From the NCBI RefSeq assembly GCF_001279775.1, contig NZ_LGDG01000284.1, forward strand, positions 95,536 through 159,535: 64,000 bases of DNA. Direction: 5' to 3'. Of this stretch, positions 25,293 to 33,942 are shown piece after piece. This stretch comes from Streptomyces sp. MMG1533 (GTDB taxonomy: Bacteria; Actinomycetota; Actinomycetes; Streptomycetales; Streptomycetaceae). A model generated the notes under the pieces. The model made no database searches, had not been told where the DNA came from, and saw only the letters and a program-made list of their open reading frames with translations. The translations under genes and the position numbers were made by a program. Within the stretch, counting starts at the first letter, position 1. Every line of letters begins with the position of its first letter.

Positions 25293-26774
25293 ATGTCCGT
25301 CCCGTCCACACCGTCCACGACCTCCGACACACTCTCCGCTCCACCGGAACAGACCGCCAGGCTCGGCACCGTCCTGTTCGTCGTCGTCACCGCCTACCTG
25401 ATGGTCGGCGTCGACTCCACCGTCGTCAACGTAGCCCTGCCGGACATCCAGCGGGACCTCGACTTCAGCCCCACCGCACTGTCCTGGGTCCTCAACGCCT
25501 ACACCCTCGCCTTCGGCGGCCTGCTGCTGCTCGGCGGCCGGGTCGGCGACATCATCGGCCGCCGCCGCACGCTCACCGCCGGCGTGCTCCTGTTCGCCGC
25601 GTCCTCCCTCCTCGGCGGACTCTCCGGCGACGGCGTCTGGCTGCTCGGGGCCCGCGCCCTGCAAGGGGTCGGCGCCGCCCTCATCGCCCCCAGCACCCTC
25701 GCCCTGATCACCACCAACTTCCCCGACGGCCCCCGCCGCCACCACGCCCTCGGCGTCTACTCCTCCATGGGCGGCATCGGCGCCTCCCTCGGACTGGTCC
25801 TCGGCGGCGCGCTCACCACCTGGGCATCCTGGCGCTGGGCCCTCCTGATCAACGTACCGATCGGGCTGGCGGTGGCGCTCGCGCTGCCCCGCTTCGTCGC
25901 CGAGGCCCCTCGCCACGCGGGCCGGTTCGACGCGGCCGGCGCGCTCACCGGGACGGCCGGGACGACCTCGCTGGTGTACGCGTTCATCCGGGTCTCGGAG
26001 AAGGGCTGGAGCGACACCCAGGCGCTGCTCGGCTTCACCACCGCGGCCGCGCTGCTGGTGGGCTTCGCCCTCGTCGAGGCCCGCGCGACCCAGCCGATCC
26101 TGCCCCTGCGGCTCTTCGCCGACCGCGACCGCGCCGGCGGCTACGCGGGCATCCTGCTGCTGCCCGCCGGCATGTTCGGCGCCTTCTACTTCCTCACCCT
26201 GATCGGCCAACAGGTCCTGGACTACAGCCCGTTGCGTGCGGGCTTCGCCTTCCTCCCGCTGACGCTGGCGATGTTCACCACCGTCCGCTTCGTGCCGCGC
26301 CTCATCGCCCGCCTCGGCGCCAAGCCGGTCCTGCTCACCGGCATGACCCTGCTCGCGGCGGCGAGCGCCTGGCTGTGGCGGCTCGAACCCGGTGACGGCT
26401 ACGCCGTCGGCCTGCTCGGCCCGCTGCTGCTGATGGGCGTGGGCACCGGCCTGAGCTTCATGCCGCTCAACGCGACGATCCTCGCCCGCGTCCAGCCCCG
26501 CGAGGCGGGCGCCGCCTCCGGACTGCTCCAGACCCTCCAGTGGCTCGGCGGCACCCTCGGACTGTCGATCCTGGTCACGGTCTACGGCACGGCGACCCGG
26601 CATGCCACCGGGTCACCGTCGGAGATCCTCACCGAGGGCTCGGCCCGCGCGTTCGGCGTGGGCGCGCTGATCGCGCTGACCGCCCTCCTCGTGTGCGCCG
26701 GGGTGATCACATCTTCGTCGCCCCGGCGGCGAGGTCCCGCAGGAAGTGCCGGGCCCCGAGCAGGAACACGATGA
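25293..26774 (+). CDS. MFS drug exporter, DHA2 (14-helix) type, with an altered C-terminus
   Basis: 493 residues, about 14 hydrophobic helices; motif A GGRVGDIIGRRR, the D1 motif MVGVDSTVVNVALPDIQRDL, and motif C-like GIGASLGLVLGGALT. Family role: proton-driven efflux of drugs. The last residues after VCAGVIT are an Arg/Pro/Ser tail encoded antisense to a decayed ABC permease (26707-26850), so the natural end of the gene seems to have been replaced at a recombination junction near 26704. Confidence 0.88.
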   Translation: MSVPSTPSTTSDTLSAPPEQTARLGTVLFVVVTAYLMVGVDSTVVNVALPDIQRDLDFSPTALSWVLNAYTLAFGGLLLLGGRVGDIIGRRRTLTAGVLLFAASSLLGGLSGDGVWLLGARALQGVGAALIAPSTLALITTNFPDGPRRHHALGVYSSMGGIGASLGLVLGGALTTWASWRWALLINVPIGLAVALALPRFVAEAPRHAGRFDAAGALTGTAGTTSLVYAFIRVSEKGWSDTQALLGFTTAAALLVGFALVEARATQPILPLRLFADRDRAGGYAGILLLPAGMFGAFYFLTLIGQQVLDYSPLRAGFAFLPLTLAMFTTVRFVPRLIARLGAKPVLLTGMTLLAAASAWLWRLEPGDGYAVGLLGPLLLMGVGTGLSFMPLNATILARVQPREAGAASGLLQTLQWLGGTLGLSILVTVYGTATRHATGSPSEILTEGSARAFGVGALIALTALLVCAGVITSSSPRRRGPAGSAGPRAGTR

Positions 26775-26850
26775 TCAGCGGGACGACGCCCGTCAGGGCC
26801 CCGGCCATCACGACGGCACAGTCGGTGTTGCAGGCCAGGAGCAGGACAGT
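26707..26850 (-). pseudogene. C-terminal remnant of a sugar ABC permease
   Basis: Minus-strand frame ending in TGA at 26707 reads LLLACNTDCAVVMAGALTGV then VPLIIVFLLGARHFLRDLAA and GATKM, the typical end of a MalG-type permease (helix six and the GLTAGAVK tail). It starts abruptly after the acdS stop and lacks the other five helices. It overlaps the MFS gene antisense. Confidence 0.65.
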
Positions 26851-26864
26851 GCGCCGGAAGGGAG

Positions 26865-27905
26865 CTAGAACAGCGCGCTGTACGCGTTCAGCGCGGGCTG
26901 TCCGCCCAGGTGGGCGTAGAGCACGGTCGAGTCCCGCCCGATCTCCCCACGCGCCACCAGGTCCACCATCCCGGCCATGGACTTCCCCTCGTACACGGGG
27001 TCGGTGACCATCCCCTCGGTGCGGGCCGCGAGCCGCATCGCGTCCAGCGTGGTGTCGTCGGGGATCCCGTAGGTGCCCGCGTGGTAGCGGTCGTCCAGCT
27101 CGACGTCCGCTTCCGTCAACTCCTTCTGTACGCCGATGAGTTGTCCGGTGTTGTGGGCGATCCGGGCGATCTGGTCCCGGGTGCGGACGGGCGCCGCCGA
27201 CGCGTCGATGCCGATCACGCGCCGCGGCCGCCCGCCCGCCTCCTCCAGCGCCCGGAACCCGGCGACCATGCCGGCCTGGGTGGACCCGGTCACCGAGCAC
27301 ACCACGACGGTGTCGAAGAAGACGCCCAACTCCTGTTCCTGCTCGGCTACTTCATACGCCCAGCCGGCAAAGCCCAGGCCGCCGTACGGGTGGTCGGAGG
27401 CGCCGGCGGGAATGGCGTACGGCTTGCCGCCCGCCTCCTCGACCTCCCTGAGCGCCTGCTCCCAGCTCTCCTTGAACCCGATCCCGAACCCGGCCTTGAC
27501 CAGTCGCACGTCGGCTCCGGCAAGGCGGCTGATCAGGATGTTGCCGACCCTGTCGTACACGGAGTCGGGCCATTCCACCCAACTCTCCTGCACCAGGACG
27601 CACTTGAGCCCGGCACGGGCGGCGCAGGCGGCGACCTGACGGGTGTGGTTCGACTGCACCCCGCCGATGGAGACGAGCGTGTCGCACCCCTTGGCGAGCG
27701 CGTCGGCGACCAGGTACTCCAGCTTGCGCGTCTTGTTGCCGCCGTACGCGACACCGGAGTTGCAGTCCTCGCGCTTGGCCCACAGGGAGGCGCCGCCGAG
27801 GTGTGCGGTGAGCCGCTCCAGGGGGTGCACGGGGGACGGGCCGAAGAGGAGGGGGTAGCGGTCGTACGAGGAAAGAGAGGAGGAGAGAGACGGGGAAAGG
27901 GACAT
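26865..27905 (-). CDS. acdS: 1-aminocyclopropane-1-carboxylate deaminase
   Basis: 346 residues, PLP fold type II. PLP lysine K58 ([11 protein letters not shown]), [12 protein letters not shown] phosphate loop. Glu306 (DPVYEGKS) and Leu333 (HLGG) are 27 residues apart, exactly as the diagnostic E295/L322 pair of pseudomonad ACC deaminase that separates it from D-cysteine desulfhydrase. The enzyme splits ACC, the plant ethylene precursor, into 2-oxobutyrate and ammonia. A GntR regulator lies 20 bp upstream in the same direction. A soil/plant-associated life is inferred. Confidence 0.88.
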   Translation of the reverse strand: MSLSPSLSSSLSSYDRYPLLFGPSPVHPLERLTAHLGGASLWAKREDCNSGVAYGGNKTRKLEYLVADALAKGCDTLVSIGGVQSNHTRQVAACAARAGLKCVLVQESWVEWPDSVYDRVGNILISRLAGADVRLVKAGFGIGFKESWEQALREVEEAGGKPYAIPAGASDHPYGGLGFAGWAYEVAEQEQELGVFFDTVVVCSVTGSTQAGMVAGFRALEEAGGRPRRVIGIDASAAPVRTRDQIARIAHNTGQLIGVQKELTEADVELDDRYHAGTYGIPDDTTLDAMRLAARTEGMVTDPVYEGKSMAGMVDLVARGEIGRDSTVLYAHLGGQPALNAYSALF

Positions 27906-27925
27906 GGGTCCTCCCGGGATGGGGA

Positions 27926-28564
27926 TCAGTCGCTGTCGGCGAGTTCGGCCAGGCCTCGCCAGATCTCCGCGGTGACACGGACCGCTTCGTCCACGTCTTG
28001 GGCCGCGCAGGACTCGATCAGCCGGTCGTGCAGGCCGGCCGAACGGCAGTTGCCGCCCTCGCCGAAGCGTCGTCGCTCCAGGCGGCGGATGAGGGGGGTG
28101 TAGCGGGCCGCGGTGGCGGCGGCCGCGCGATTGCCGCTGACGCGGACGAGGACGTCGTGCAGGTCGTCGTCGGCACGCAGAGCGGTGTCCACGTCACCGG
28201 CGCGGACGGCGGCCGCGAACCGCTCGTTGGCCGCGCGCATCGCCTCGACGTCCGCGGCGAACAGCCGTGGCACGGCGACCCGCGTGACCAGCTCGTGCAT
28301 GGCGCCGACCACGGCGGCGGCATCCCGTACGTCCGAGGCCACCACCGGGGTCACCCGTGTGTAGCTCTGCGGCTTGCTCTCCAGCAGCCCTTCCTCGGCC
28401 AGCCGCGCGAAGGCCTCGCGGACCGGCGCCCGGGACAGCCCGAGCCGCTCGGCGAGATCGGCGTCGCGCACCACGGCGCCGGGTTCGATCTCCCCGGTGA
28501 CGATGGCGTCCCTGATGGCTTCGTAGGCGCGGTCCCTGAGCAGGATGCGCGGCACGGATTCCAT
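27926..28564 (-). CDS. GntR-family regulator (FCD) of acdS
   Basis: 212 residues with winged HTH ([21 protein letters not shown]) and an FCD domain. It precedes acdS in one unit. The ATG at 28564 has no ribosome-binding site; a -35-like TTGACA and -10-like TAACAT lie directly upstream, so the transcript is probably leaderless. Confidence 0.88.
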   Translation of the reverse strand: MESVPRILLRDRAYEAIRDAIVTGEIEPGAVVRDADLAERLGLSRAPVREAFARLAEEGLLESKPQSYTRVTPVVASDVRDAAAVVGAMHELVTRVAVPRLFAADVEAMRAANERFAAAVRAGDVDTALRADDDLHDVLVRVSGNRAAAATAARYTPLIRRLERRRFGEGGNCRSAGLHDRLIESCAAQDVDEAVRVTAEIWRGLAELADSD

Positions 28565-28589
28565 GGATTGAAATGTTAGATGTCAATCC
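28565..28589 (-). promoter_or_regulatory. Promoter/operator of the gntR-acdS unit
   Basis: Perfect dyad GGATTGA-11 bp-TCAATCC (28565-28571, 28583-28589) abuts the start codon. On the minus strand TTGACA (28586-28581) and TAACAT follow, so a bound regulator would cover the promoter. Confidence 0.55.
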
Positions 28590-28605
28590 GGGCCGAGACA
28601 AGGGC

Positions 28606-28635
28606 GGGCCCGCACCCCCCGTGAAGTGCGGGCCC
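28606..28635. terminator. Hairpin after the Ro60 gene
   Basis: GGGCCCGCA / TGCGGGCCC (28606-28614, 28627-28635), 12-nt loop, 12 bp beyond the TROVE gene stop on the minus strand. Confidence 0.6.
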
Positions 28636-28646
28636 CGCTTTCGGGC

Positions 28647-30230
28647 TCAGGCAGCCCACGGCCAGTCGGCGTCCCGAGCCGCTTCGAGCAGGGGCACCAT
28701 CCGGAAGGCCGCGTCCGAGAGCCCCCCGAACGTGTGCCGGTTCGCCTTGCCCGACGGGCCGTGGCCGGCCCGGTACCCGGCCAGGTTCCAGGTGTAGACC
28801 GGCACGTCGGCCGGGACCTGCTCGGTCGGGTCGCCGTAGTGGCTGTAGGCGTACTGCTCGTCGGTGACGATCAGCACCCGGTCGTGCTTCCGGTAGTGCC
28901 GGCGCACCGCGCCCGTGGTGTCGGTGCCGCCCAGGTCGCCGAAGCGGCCGAGGATCTTCAGCACCGACTCGCCCGTGCGGAACGGCACTTCGTTGCTGCT
29001 CGTGCCGAACTCGACGAGATCCGCGTCCGCCGCCCGCAGCGCGAGCGCCGTACCGAAGATCGCCGCCGCGTCGGCCCGGGTGAGTTCCGAGCGGTCGGAC
29101 AGCCGCGAGTAGAACATCGAGCCCGAACGGTCGACGAGCACCAGCGTGCGGCCGGGCAGCGCGGGCACATTGGCCAGCGAGTGGCCGAGCGCCTGCTCCA
29201 GCGGGTACGACCAGCGCAGCGACGGCGCGTGCTGGTACGCGGCGAGGTACCGGAACGGGAACTGCCGCGAACGCGCGACCTCGGCCGGGTCGCTGATCTT
29301 CGCCGCGACCCGGGCGGCCACCTCGTCCGAAACTCCGGCCTCGTCGAAGTTCCGCAGGTTGCGGACCAGCGCCATCGAGCCCATCGAAGGGATCACGGCC
29401 TCCCAGGCCGCCTTGTCCATCGGCCCCTGCAGCCAGCCCGCCAGCGCCTCCCATGTCATCCCGGCCGCCGCGAGCCGCTCGGCACCGCCGTCCGACGTGA
29501 CGACCGCACGCCGCTCCTCGACCGGCAGCGCCATCAGCTCGCGGTGCGCGGTCAGGACACGGTCGGACACGGGCGGCACCGCCGTGTCCGGGTTGTGCCG
29601 GCGGTCGAGCGCGTACTGGAACAGCTCGCCCTGCCACGGCTTGTCCGGGGCCGGCGCCGCGTGCACGAGGTTGAGGATGTCGCCGAAGCGGTAGCCCTTC
29701 GACGCGGTGTCGTACTTCAGCAGCGACTTGCCGCCGTAGAGCCGACGTACGGCGTCGGCGATGCCGCGCTTGACGGGCTTGGGCACGTTGCGGCCGTACG
29801 TGGCGGTCCAGTACGCGAGCAGCTCACCGGGCTCGTCGGGCCGCTGGAGCACCGAGTCGACGACCTGCCGGTTCGACGGGCCGTCGGTGAGGCCCGCGTC
29901 GAGCCGTGCCTTCACATACTCGGCGGCGCCCACGACCGCGGCCGTACGGAGGTTGCCCTCGCCGCGCAGCCAGCCGAGCAGGCCCGCGGTCCACACCGGG
30001 TCGGTGACGGCGAGCTCGCCGACGAGGCGAGCGAAACGGTCGTCCCGGGCGGCGCCGGTCTCGTAGAAGGTCTGCTGCGACACGAAGTTGGAGACCGCGA
30101 GCAGGAAGAGTTCCGAACGCGCGTCGCGCTCGCGGCCTCGGCCGCCCTCGAAGGTACGGAGCACCCGGCCGGTCGAGGTGACGCGTGAGGTCGGCTGCGC
30201 CTTGGCAGCCTTGGTGTTGAAGCGTGCCAT
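28647..30230 (-). CDS. rsr: TROVE-domain protein, bacterial Ro60 orthologue (Rsr)
   Basis: 527 residues: TROVE/HEAT-repeat ring domain at about 20-355 (ELFLLAVSNFVSQQTFYETG, LRNFDEAGVSD, FPFRYLAAY) and a von Willebrand A domain from about 360 with MIDAS DRSGSM at 367-372, GTDTTGAV and IVTDEQY. Ro60 proteins bind the ends of misfolded small RNAs in their ring and Y RNAs on the outside; in bacteria they work with exonucleases such as PNPase in RNA maturation and stress. Two Y-RNA-like elements lie directly upstream, which supports the assignment. Confidence 0.92.
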   Translation of the reverse strand: MARFNTKAAKAQPTSRVTSTGRVLRTFEGGRGRERDARSELFLLAVSNFVSQQTFYETGAARDDRFARLVGELAVTDPVWTAGLLGWLRGEGNLRTAAVVGAAEYVKARLDAGLTDGPSNRQVVDSVLQRPDEPGELLAYWTATYGRNVPKPVKRGIADAVRRLYGGKSLLKYDTASKGYRFGDILNLVHAAPAPDKPWQGELFQYALDRRHNPDTAVPPVSDRVLTAHRELMALPVEERRAVVTSDGGAERLAAAGMTWEALAGWLQGPMDKAAWEAVIPSMGSMALVRNLRNFDEAGVSDEVAARVAAKISDPAEVARSRQFPFRYLAAYQHAPSLRWSYPLEQALGHSLANVPALPGRTLVLVDRSGSMFYSRLSDRSELTRADAAAIFGTALALRAADADLVEFGTSSNEVPFRTGESVLKILGRFGDLGGTDTTGAVRRHYRKHDRVLIVTDEQYAYSHYGDPTEQVPADVPVYTWNLAGYRAGHGPSGKANRHTFGGLSDAAFRMVPLLEAARDADWPWAA

Positions 30231-30276
30231 GGTGAATTCCCCCCGAATTCATCGGTGTTTCGGAGGAAGGCACAGC

Positions 30277-30428
30277 AAAAGGTGGATGCCCGAGATCAGA
30301 GTCGGCGACGGTACACAACACGGCGCGTCTTCCATTTCCGCCACACCGACCCGAGGTCGATGACGGGATTCGAACCCGCAACATACCGTGGCCCGAAGTA
30401 ACCGCTGCCTGCGCACCGGGCACCCACC
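30277..30428 (-). ncRNA. Y RNA with permuted tRNA-like module (YrlA type)
   Basis: About 150 nt. The ends pair perfectly for 12 bp (30428-30417 with 30292-30281) and are followed by TTTT, like an intrinsic terminator. Inside is a Ro-binding-type helix GGCAGCGGT/ACCGTCGCC (30409-30401 with 30312-30304). Between 30390 and 30319 is a complete tRNA-like fold in permuted order: CACGG of an anticodon-type stem, 6-nt variable loop, T-arm GCGGG-TTCGAAT-CCCGT, 3' acceptor strand CATCGAC, loop CTCGG, 5' acceptor strand GTCGGTG, TG linker, D-arm GCG/CGC with GG in its loop, and CCGTG closing the first stem. This matches the known layout of bacterial YrlA RNAs. Confidence 0.82.
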
Positions 30429-30435
30429 ATGAGCT

Positions 30436-30514
30436 GCGCCTCCCGAGATCAAGTCGGCCGCGGCATTGGATTCTTTGGAAGAGAAGTAGCCGCTGCCATC
30501 GCACCGGGAGGTGC
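30436..30514 (-). ncRNA. Second, short Y RNA without tRNA-like module
   Basis: About 79 nt in tandem with the longer Y RNA. Ends pair over 10 bp with one A-C mismatch (30514-30505 with 30445-30436); an inner helix GGCAGCGGC/GCCGCGGCC (30497-30489, 30464-30456) occupies the same place as in the first RNA. The 5' strand GGTGCGATGGCAGCGGCTAC agrees closely with the vertebrate Y-RNA start GGUCCGAUGGUAGUGGGUUA (from memory). The two RNAs share GAAGTA, CGCACCGGG and CCCGAGATCA blocks, so one arose by duplication. Could be processed from one precursor. Confidence 0.6.
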
Positions 30515-30569
30515 GTGACGTTGTGATCTCACTGTAGGAGGCGCAACTCTGGATGGGCGACCGAATTAA

Positions 30570-32015
30570 TTACCCGCGCTTCTGGCGCTTCCAGGGCCCG
30601 GTGATGGCCAGCATGATGCCCGGCGTCTGGATGTTGGCGAACAGGGTCCGGCCGTCGGGCGAGAAGGTCACGCCCGTGAACTCGCTGTATTCCGGCTCCT
30701 CTTCGGTGCCGACGTTGAGTTCGTTGCGGGCGATCGGGTACGTACGACCGCTGTCGGTCGCGCCGAACAGGTGCTGGATGCCCTCGCCGTCCTCGGCGAT
30801 GACGAGGCCGCCGTACGGGGAGACGGTGATGTTGTCGGGGCCGTCGAAGGCGCCGTCCACGGACGGGTCGGGGTTGACGCCGAGGAGGACCTTCAGGGTG
30901 AGGGTGCGGCGCTTGGGGTCGTAGAACCAGACCTGGCCGTCGTGCTGGACGGGGCTTTCCGCCCGGGCGTAGGAGGAGACGATGTAGGCGCCGCCGTCGG
31001 CCCACCACATGCCCTCCAGCTTGCGGGCGCGGGTGATCTCGCCGGCGGCGAACTGCTTGCGCACGGCGACGGTCTTGCCGTCGCGGTCGGGCACGTCGAC
31101 CCAGTCCACGCCGTACACCGTGCCGATCTTCGTGGCGCGGGAGAGGTCGTCGACGAACTTGCCGCCGGAGTCGTAGCACCTGGGGGCCCGGAGGACGCCC
31201 GCGTCGTCGGCGAGGGTGCGGAGCTTGCCGCGGCCGTGCTCGAAGCCCTCGGGCGGGGTCCAGCGGAAGAGGAGGCCGTTGGGGCTCGCGGCGTCCTCGG
31301 TGAGGTAGGCGTGGCCGCGCTTGGGGTCGATGACGACGGCCTCGTGGTCGTAACGGCCGAAGAACTTCAGGGGCTTGGGGCTCTTGTTGGCGCGCCGGTC
31401 GATCGGGTCGACCTCGAAGACGTAGCCGTGGTCCTGGGTCATGCCGTTGGTGCCGGCCCGGTCGGAGTTCTCCTCGCAGGTGAGCCAGGTGCCCCAAGGG
31501 GTGCGGCCGCCCGCGCAGTTGGTGGAGGTGCCGGCGATGCCGACCCATTCGGCGACGTGTCCGTCGGGGCGCACCTCGACGACCGTGCAGCCGCCGGAGG
31601 CCGCGGGGTCGTAGACGAGGCCCTCGGTGAGCGGCACGGGGTGCGGCCAGTTGGCGCGCGGGCCCTTCAGCTCGTGGTTGTTGACGAGGAGGGTGGCGCC
31701 GCGCGGGCCGTCGAAGGTGGCCGTGCCGTCGTGGTTGGACGGGGTGAACTCGCCCGACTCCAGTCTGGTCTTCCCGCTGTAGGTGAGGATGCGGTAGGTG
31801 AACCCGGCGGGCAGCGCGAGGATGCCCTTCGGGTCGGGGATCAGCGGGCCGTAACCGACACCGCCGTGGATGTCCCCCGACTCCTGCGTGCTCTCGGTTT
31901 CCGTGGACGCGAGGGCGTTCGGAGCGGTGGCGAGGGCGCCGACGCTGCCCGCCAGCGCGACACCGGCACCGGTGATCGCGGATTTTCTGGCGAAGTCCCT
32001 GCGGGTGAGCGACAT
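30570..32015 (-). CDS. phoX: PhoX-family alkaline phosphatase (Tat-exported)
   Basis: 481 residues with a Tat signal (SLTRRDFARKSAITGAG) and the PhoX/DUF839 beta-propeller pattern: GPLIPDPKGILALPAGFTY, TLLVNNHELKG, GTSTNCAGGRTPWGTWLTCE with the conserved metal-site Cys/Glu, GRYDHEAVVID, YLTEDAASPNGLLFRW, FDGPDNITVSPYGGLVIAED. PhoX enzymes are calcium/iron phosphatases that free phosphate from organic esters outside the cell. A PHO-box-like repeat upstream supports control by PhoP. Confidence 0.85.
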   Translation of the reverse strand: MSLTRRDFARKSAITGAGVALAGSVGALATAPNALASTETESTQESGDIHGGVGYGPLIPDPKGILALPAGFTYRILTYSGKTRLESGEFTPSNHDGTATFDGPRGATLLVNNHELKGPRANWPHPVPLTEGLVYDPAASGGCTVVEVRPDGHVAEWVGIAGTSTNCAGGRTPWGTWLTCEENSDRAGTNGMTQDHGYVFEVDPIDRRANKSPKPLKFFGRYDHEAVVIDPKRGHAYLTEDAASPNGLLFRWTPPEGFEHGRGKLRTLADDAGVLRAPRCYDSGGKFVDDLSRATKIGTVYGVDWVDVPDRDGKTVAVRKQFAAGEITRARKLEGMWWADGGAYIVSSYARAESPVQHDGQVWFYDPKRRTLTLKVLLGVNPDPSVDGAFDGPDNITVSPYGGLVIAEDGEGIQHLFGATDSGRTYPIARNELNVGTEEEPEYSEFTGVTFSPDGRTLFANIQTPGIMLAITGPWKRQKRG

Positions 32016-32082
32016 GGTGTCTCCTGTGACGGTGGGTGTGCCGTGGAGGGTGGCGGACCTCGGTCCGCGCCACCGTCCCGCC

Positions 32083-32106
32083 CATGCCTGAACGCCGGTT
32101 GAACAC
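32083..32106 (-). promoter_or_regulatory. PHO-box-like direct repeat upstream of phoX
   Basis: On the minus strand GTTCAACCGGC is followed by GTTCAGGCATG: two 11-bp units with GTTCA at 32104-32100 and 32093-32089. Streptomyces PhoP binds 11-bp direct repeats of GTTCACC type, so PhoP control under phosphate starvation is likely. Confidence 0.55.
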
Positions 32107-32251
32107 CGGGCGACTTCACCGGGCCCTGTTCCATGAACCCGTACGCACCGCCCCAGGAGATCCCCAACGGGACTTCACACCCGCCCGTGCCCGCCTCCGG
32201 CCTGATCCGCCGGACAGGCCCCGAGGGCTGCGACTGTCCGGCTCATCCGGC

Positions 32252-33688
32252 TCAACCCCCTTGCTGCGACCGCGCCTTGAACGCCGCCTTCCGCGCTTCC
32301 TTCGCGATCTTCTTGTCCGGATGCAGCCGCCCCATCGCCTCCAGCACGTCCGGCGTCGCAGGGTGGTCGACCCGCCAGGCCGCCGCGAAGAACCCGCTGT
32401 GCTGCTGGGCGAGTCCCTCCACGAGGCCCCTGAGCTCGTCGGAGTTGCCCTCGGCAGCGAGCTGCGCGGCGAGCGTGTCGACGGTCAGCCAGAACACCAG
32501 CTCCTCGGAGGGTGCGGGCACGTCGAAGGCGCCCCGCTCGGCAAGCCAGACCCTCGCCAGTCCGCCGAGCTCGGGGTCGTCGAGGACCTCGCGCAGGGCG
32601 GGCTCGGCCTCGTCGCCCACCAGGGACAGCGCCTGCTGGCAGCGCAGTCGCCGCAGCGGTGCACCGGCATCCAGACCCCGTGCCGCCGCCAGCAACTCCC
32701 GTGCCGCGGCGAGGGACTCGCGGCGGGCCAGCCACTGCTCGGTCTCGGCCTGGGCGGCCGTCGGCGGGAAGGTGGCGGTGCCGTCGAGCAGTGCGTCGGC
32801 GCCCTTGTCCACGAGGTCGCCGACCGCGGGTGCCTCGAACCCGGCTTCGAGGAGCCGCGCCCGCAGCCCGTACAGGCCGAGCGGGGTCAGCCGCACCATG
32901 CCGTAGCGGGAGACGTCGGTGTCGTCGACGGTGGACGCGGGCTCCTCGTCGGTGTCGGCCATCAGCGCCTCGTCGACGGGCTGGTACACCACGAGTCCGA
33001 CCGGCTCCAGCAGCCGGAACTGGTCGTCGAGCCGCATCATCGCGTCGGAGACCTGCTCCAGCACGTCGTTGGTGGGCTCGCCCATGTCGCTGGGGACGAT
33101 CACCGAGGCGGCCAGCGCGGGCAGCGGGACCGGTGCCTGGCCGGGCCCGTCCTCGCCGGCGGTGAGGAGGTAGAGGTTGCCGAGTACACCGTCCAGGAAC
33201 TCGGCCTCGGCCTCCGGGTCCCAGTCCAGGGACGACAAGTCGATCTCGCCGACGCCTTCTTCGGGGTTCACCGCGCCGACCAGGTCGTCCAGGTCCGGCA
33301 CGCTCGCGTCGGCGAGCACGGTCTCCAGCGCCGCCAGCCACACGCCGAGCACGTCGTGCGGGGCGCCGCCGGTGAGCAGGGCCAGATCCTCGCCCGCGGC
33401 GACGGTGCCGGCTTCCTCGTCCACGACCTCGACGAGCCCGGTGTCGACGGCGACCCGCCAGGCCTCGCTCGCGTACGCCGCCGCGTCGTCCCCGCTCAGC
33501 CCGAGCACCTGAGCCGCGGCGGGCAGTTGCTCCTCGACGAGTCCGCCCCCGGCGTCGATCCGCGTCTCGGGTCCGGCCCAGCGGGCGAGCCGCGCGGCCC
33601 GTGACAGCAGGGGCGTGGACAGGGCGTCCCGCGCCAGCTCCGCTTCGGGGTGCAGCCGCACCGGTGGCAGGGGGGAGCTGTCTGACAT
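32252..33688 (-). CDS. Conserved hypothetical protein, acidic, repeat-rich helical C-terminus
   Basis: 478 residues, no signal or membrane segment, strongly acidic. The N-terminal half looks like winged-helix-like units (AAYASEAWRVAVDTGLVEVV, VRLTPLGLYGLRARLLEAG) and the C-terminal 150 residues like short helical repeats (LRRLRCQQALSLVGDEAEPA, DDPELGGLARVWLAERGAF). It ends in a Lys-rich tail. I recognise it only as a Streptomyces protein type without known function. It stands alone; 32016-32251 holds the PHO box and nothing else I can name. Confidence 0.75.
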   Translation of the reverse strand: MSDSSPLPPVRLHPEAELARDALSTPLLSRAARLARWAGPETRIDAGGGLVEEQLPAAAQVLGLSGDDAAAYASEAWRVAVDTGLVEVVDEEAGTVAAGEDLALLTGGAPHDVLGVWLAALETVLADASVPDLDDLVGAVNPEEGVGEIDLSSLDWDPEAEAEFLDGVLGNLYLLTAGEDGPGQAPVPLPALAASVIVPSDMGEPTNDVLEQVSDAMMRLDDQFRLLEPVGLVVYQPVDEALMADTDEEPASTVDDTDVSRYGMVRLTPLGLYGLRARLLEAGFEAPAVGDLVDKGADALLDGTATFPPTAAQAETEQWLARRESLAAARELLAAARGLDAGAPLRRLRCQQALSLVGDEAEPALREVLDDPELGGLARVWLAERGAFDVPAPSEELVFWLTVDTLAAQLAAEGNSDELRGLVEGLAQQHSGFFAAAWRVDHPATPDVLEAMGRLHPDKKIAKEARKAAFKARSQQGG

Positions 33689-33829
33689 CGGCTGGTTCTC
33701 CTATGGGGCGCGTCGTACCACTCAACCGCTCAGCCTAGACCGCTTTCCACCCATGCCGCCCGGTTCATCTCCCGGTCAGGGCCCGTACATGGCTGAAACC
33801 TTGACAAGTGGCCTGACCAGGCACGAGAT

Positions 33830-33883
33830 TGACGCGCGTAGAAGTCGGGGGGACAAGTGTTCACTCTCTTTCTACGCGCGTCA
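33830..33883 (+). promoter_or_regulatory. 14-bp perfect inverted repeat upstream of the secreted nuclease gene
   Basis: TGACGCGCGTAGAA (33830-33843) and TTCTACGCGCGTCA (33870-33883) with a 26-nt centre. A TTGACA at 33801 suggests transcription starts close to the left arm, so the dyad may be an operator or a 5' mRNA hairpin. Confidence 0.6.
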
Positions 33884-33942
33884 TACGCGCCTCCCGCTTC
33901 ACCCTCGTCCCGGCGCCCATGCACGTCCCCGGAGGGATCCCG

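Noticed and set aside
30363..30379. T-arm sequence suggesting an ordinary tRNA gene
   Set aside because: No continuous tRNA cloverleaf with anticodon loop and CCA end fits; the parts are in permuted order with the acceptor stem closed by a 5-nt loop, which fits a Y RNA tRNA-like module.
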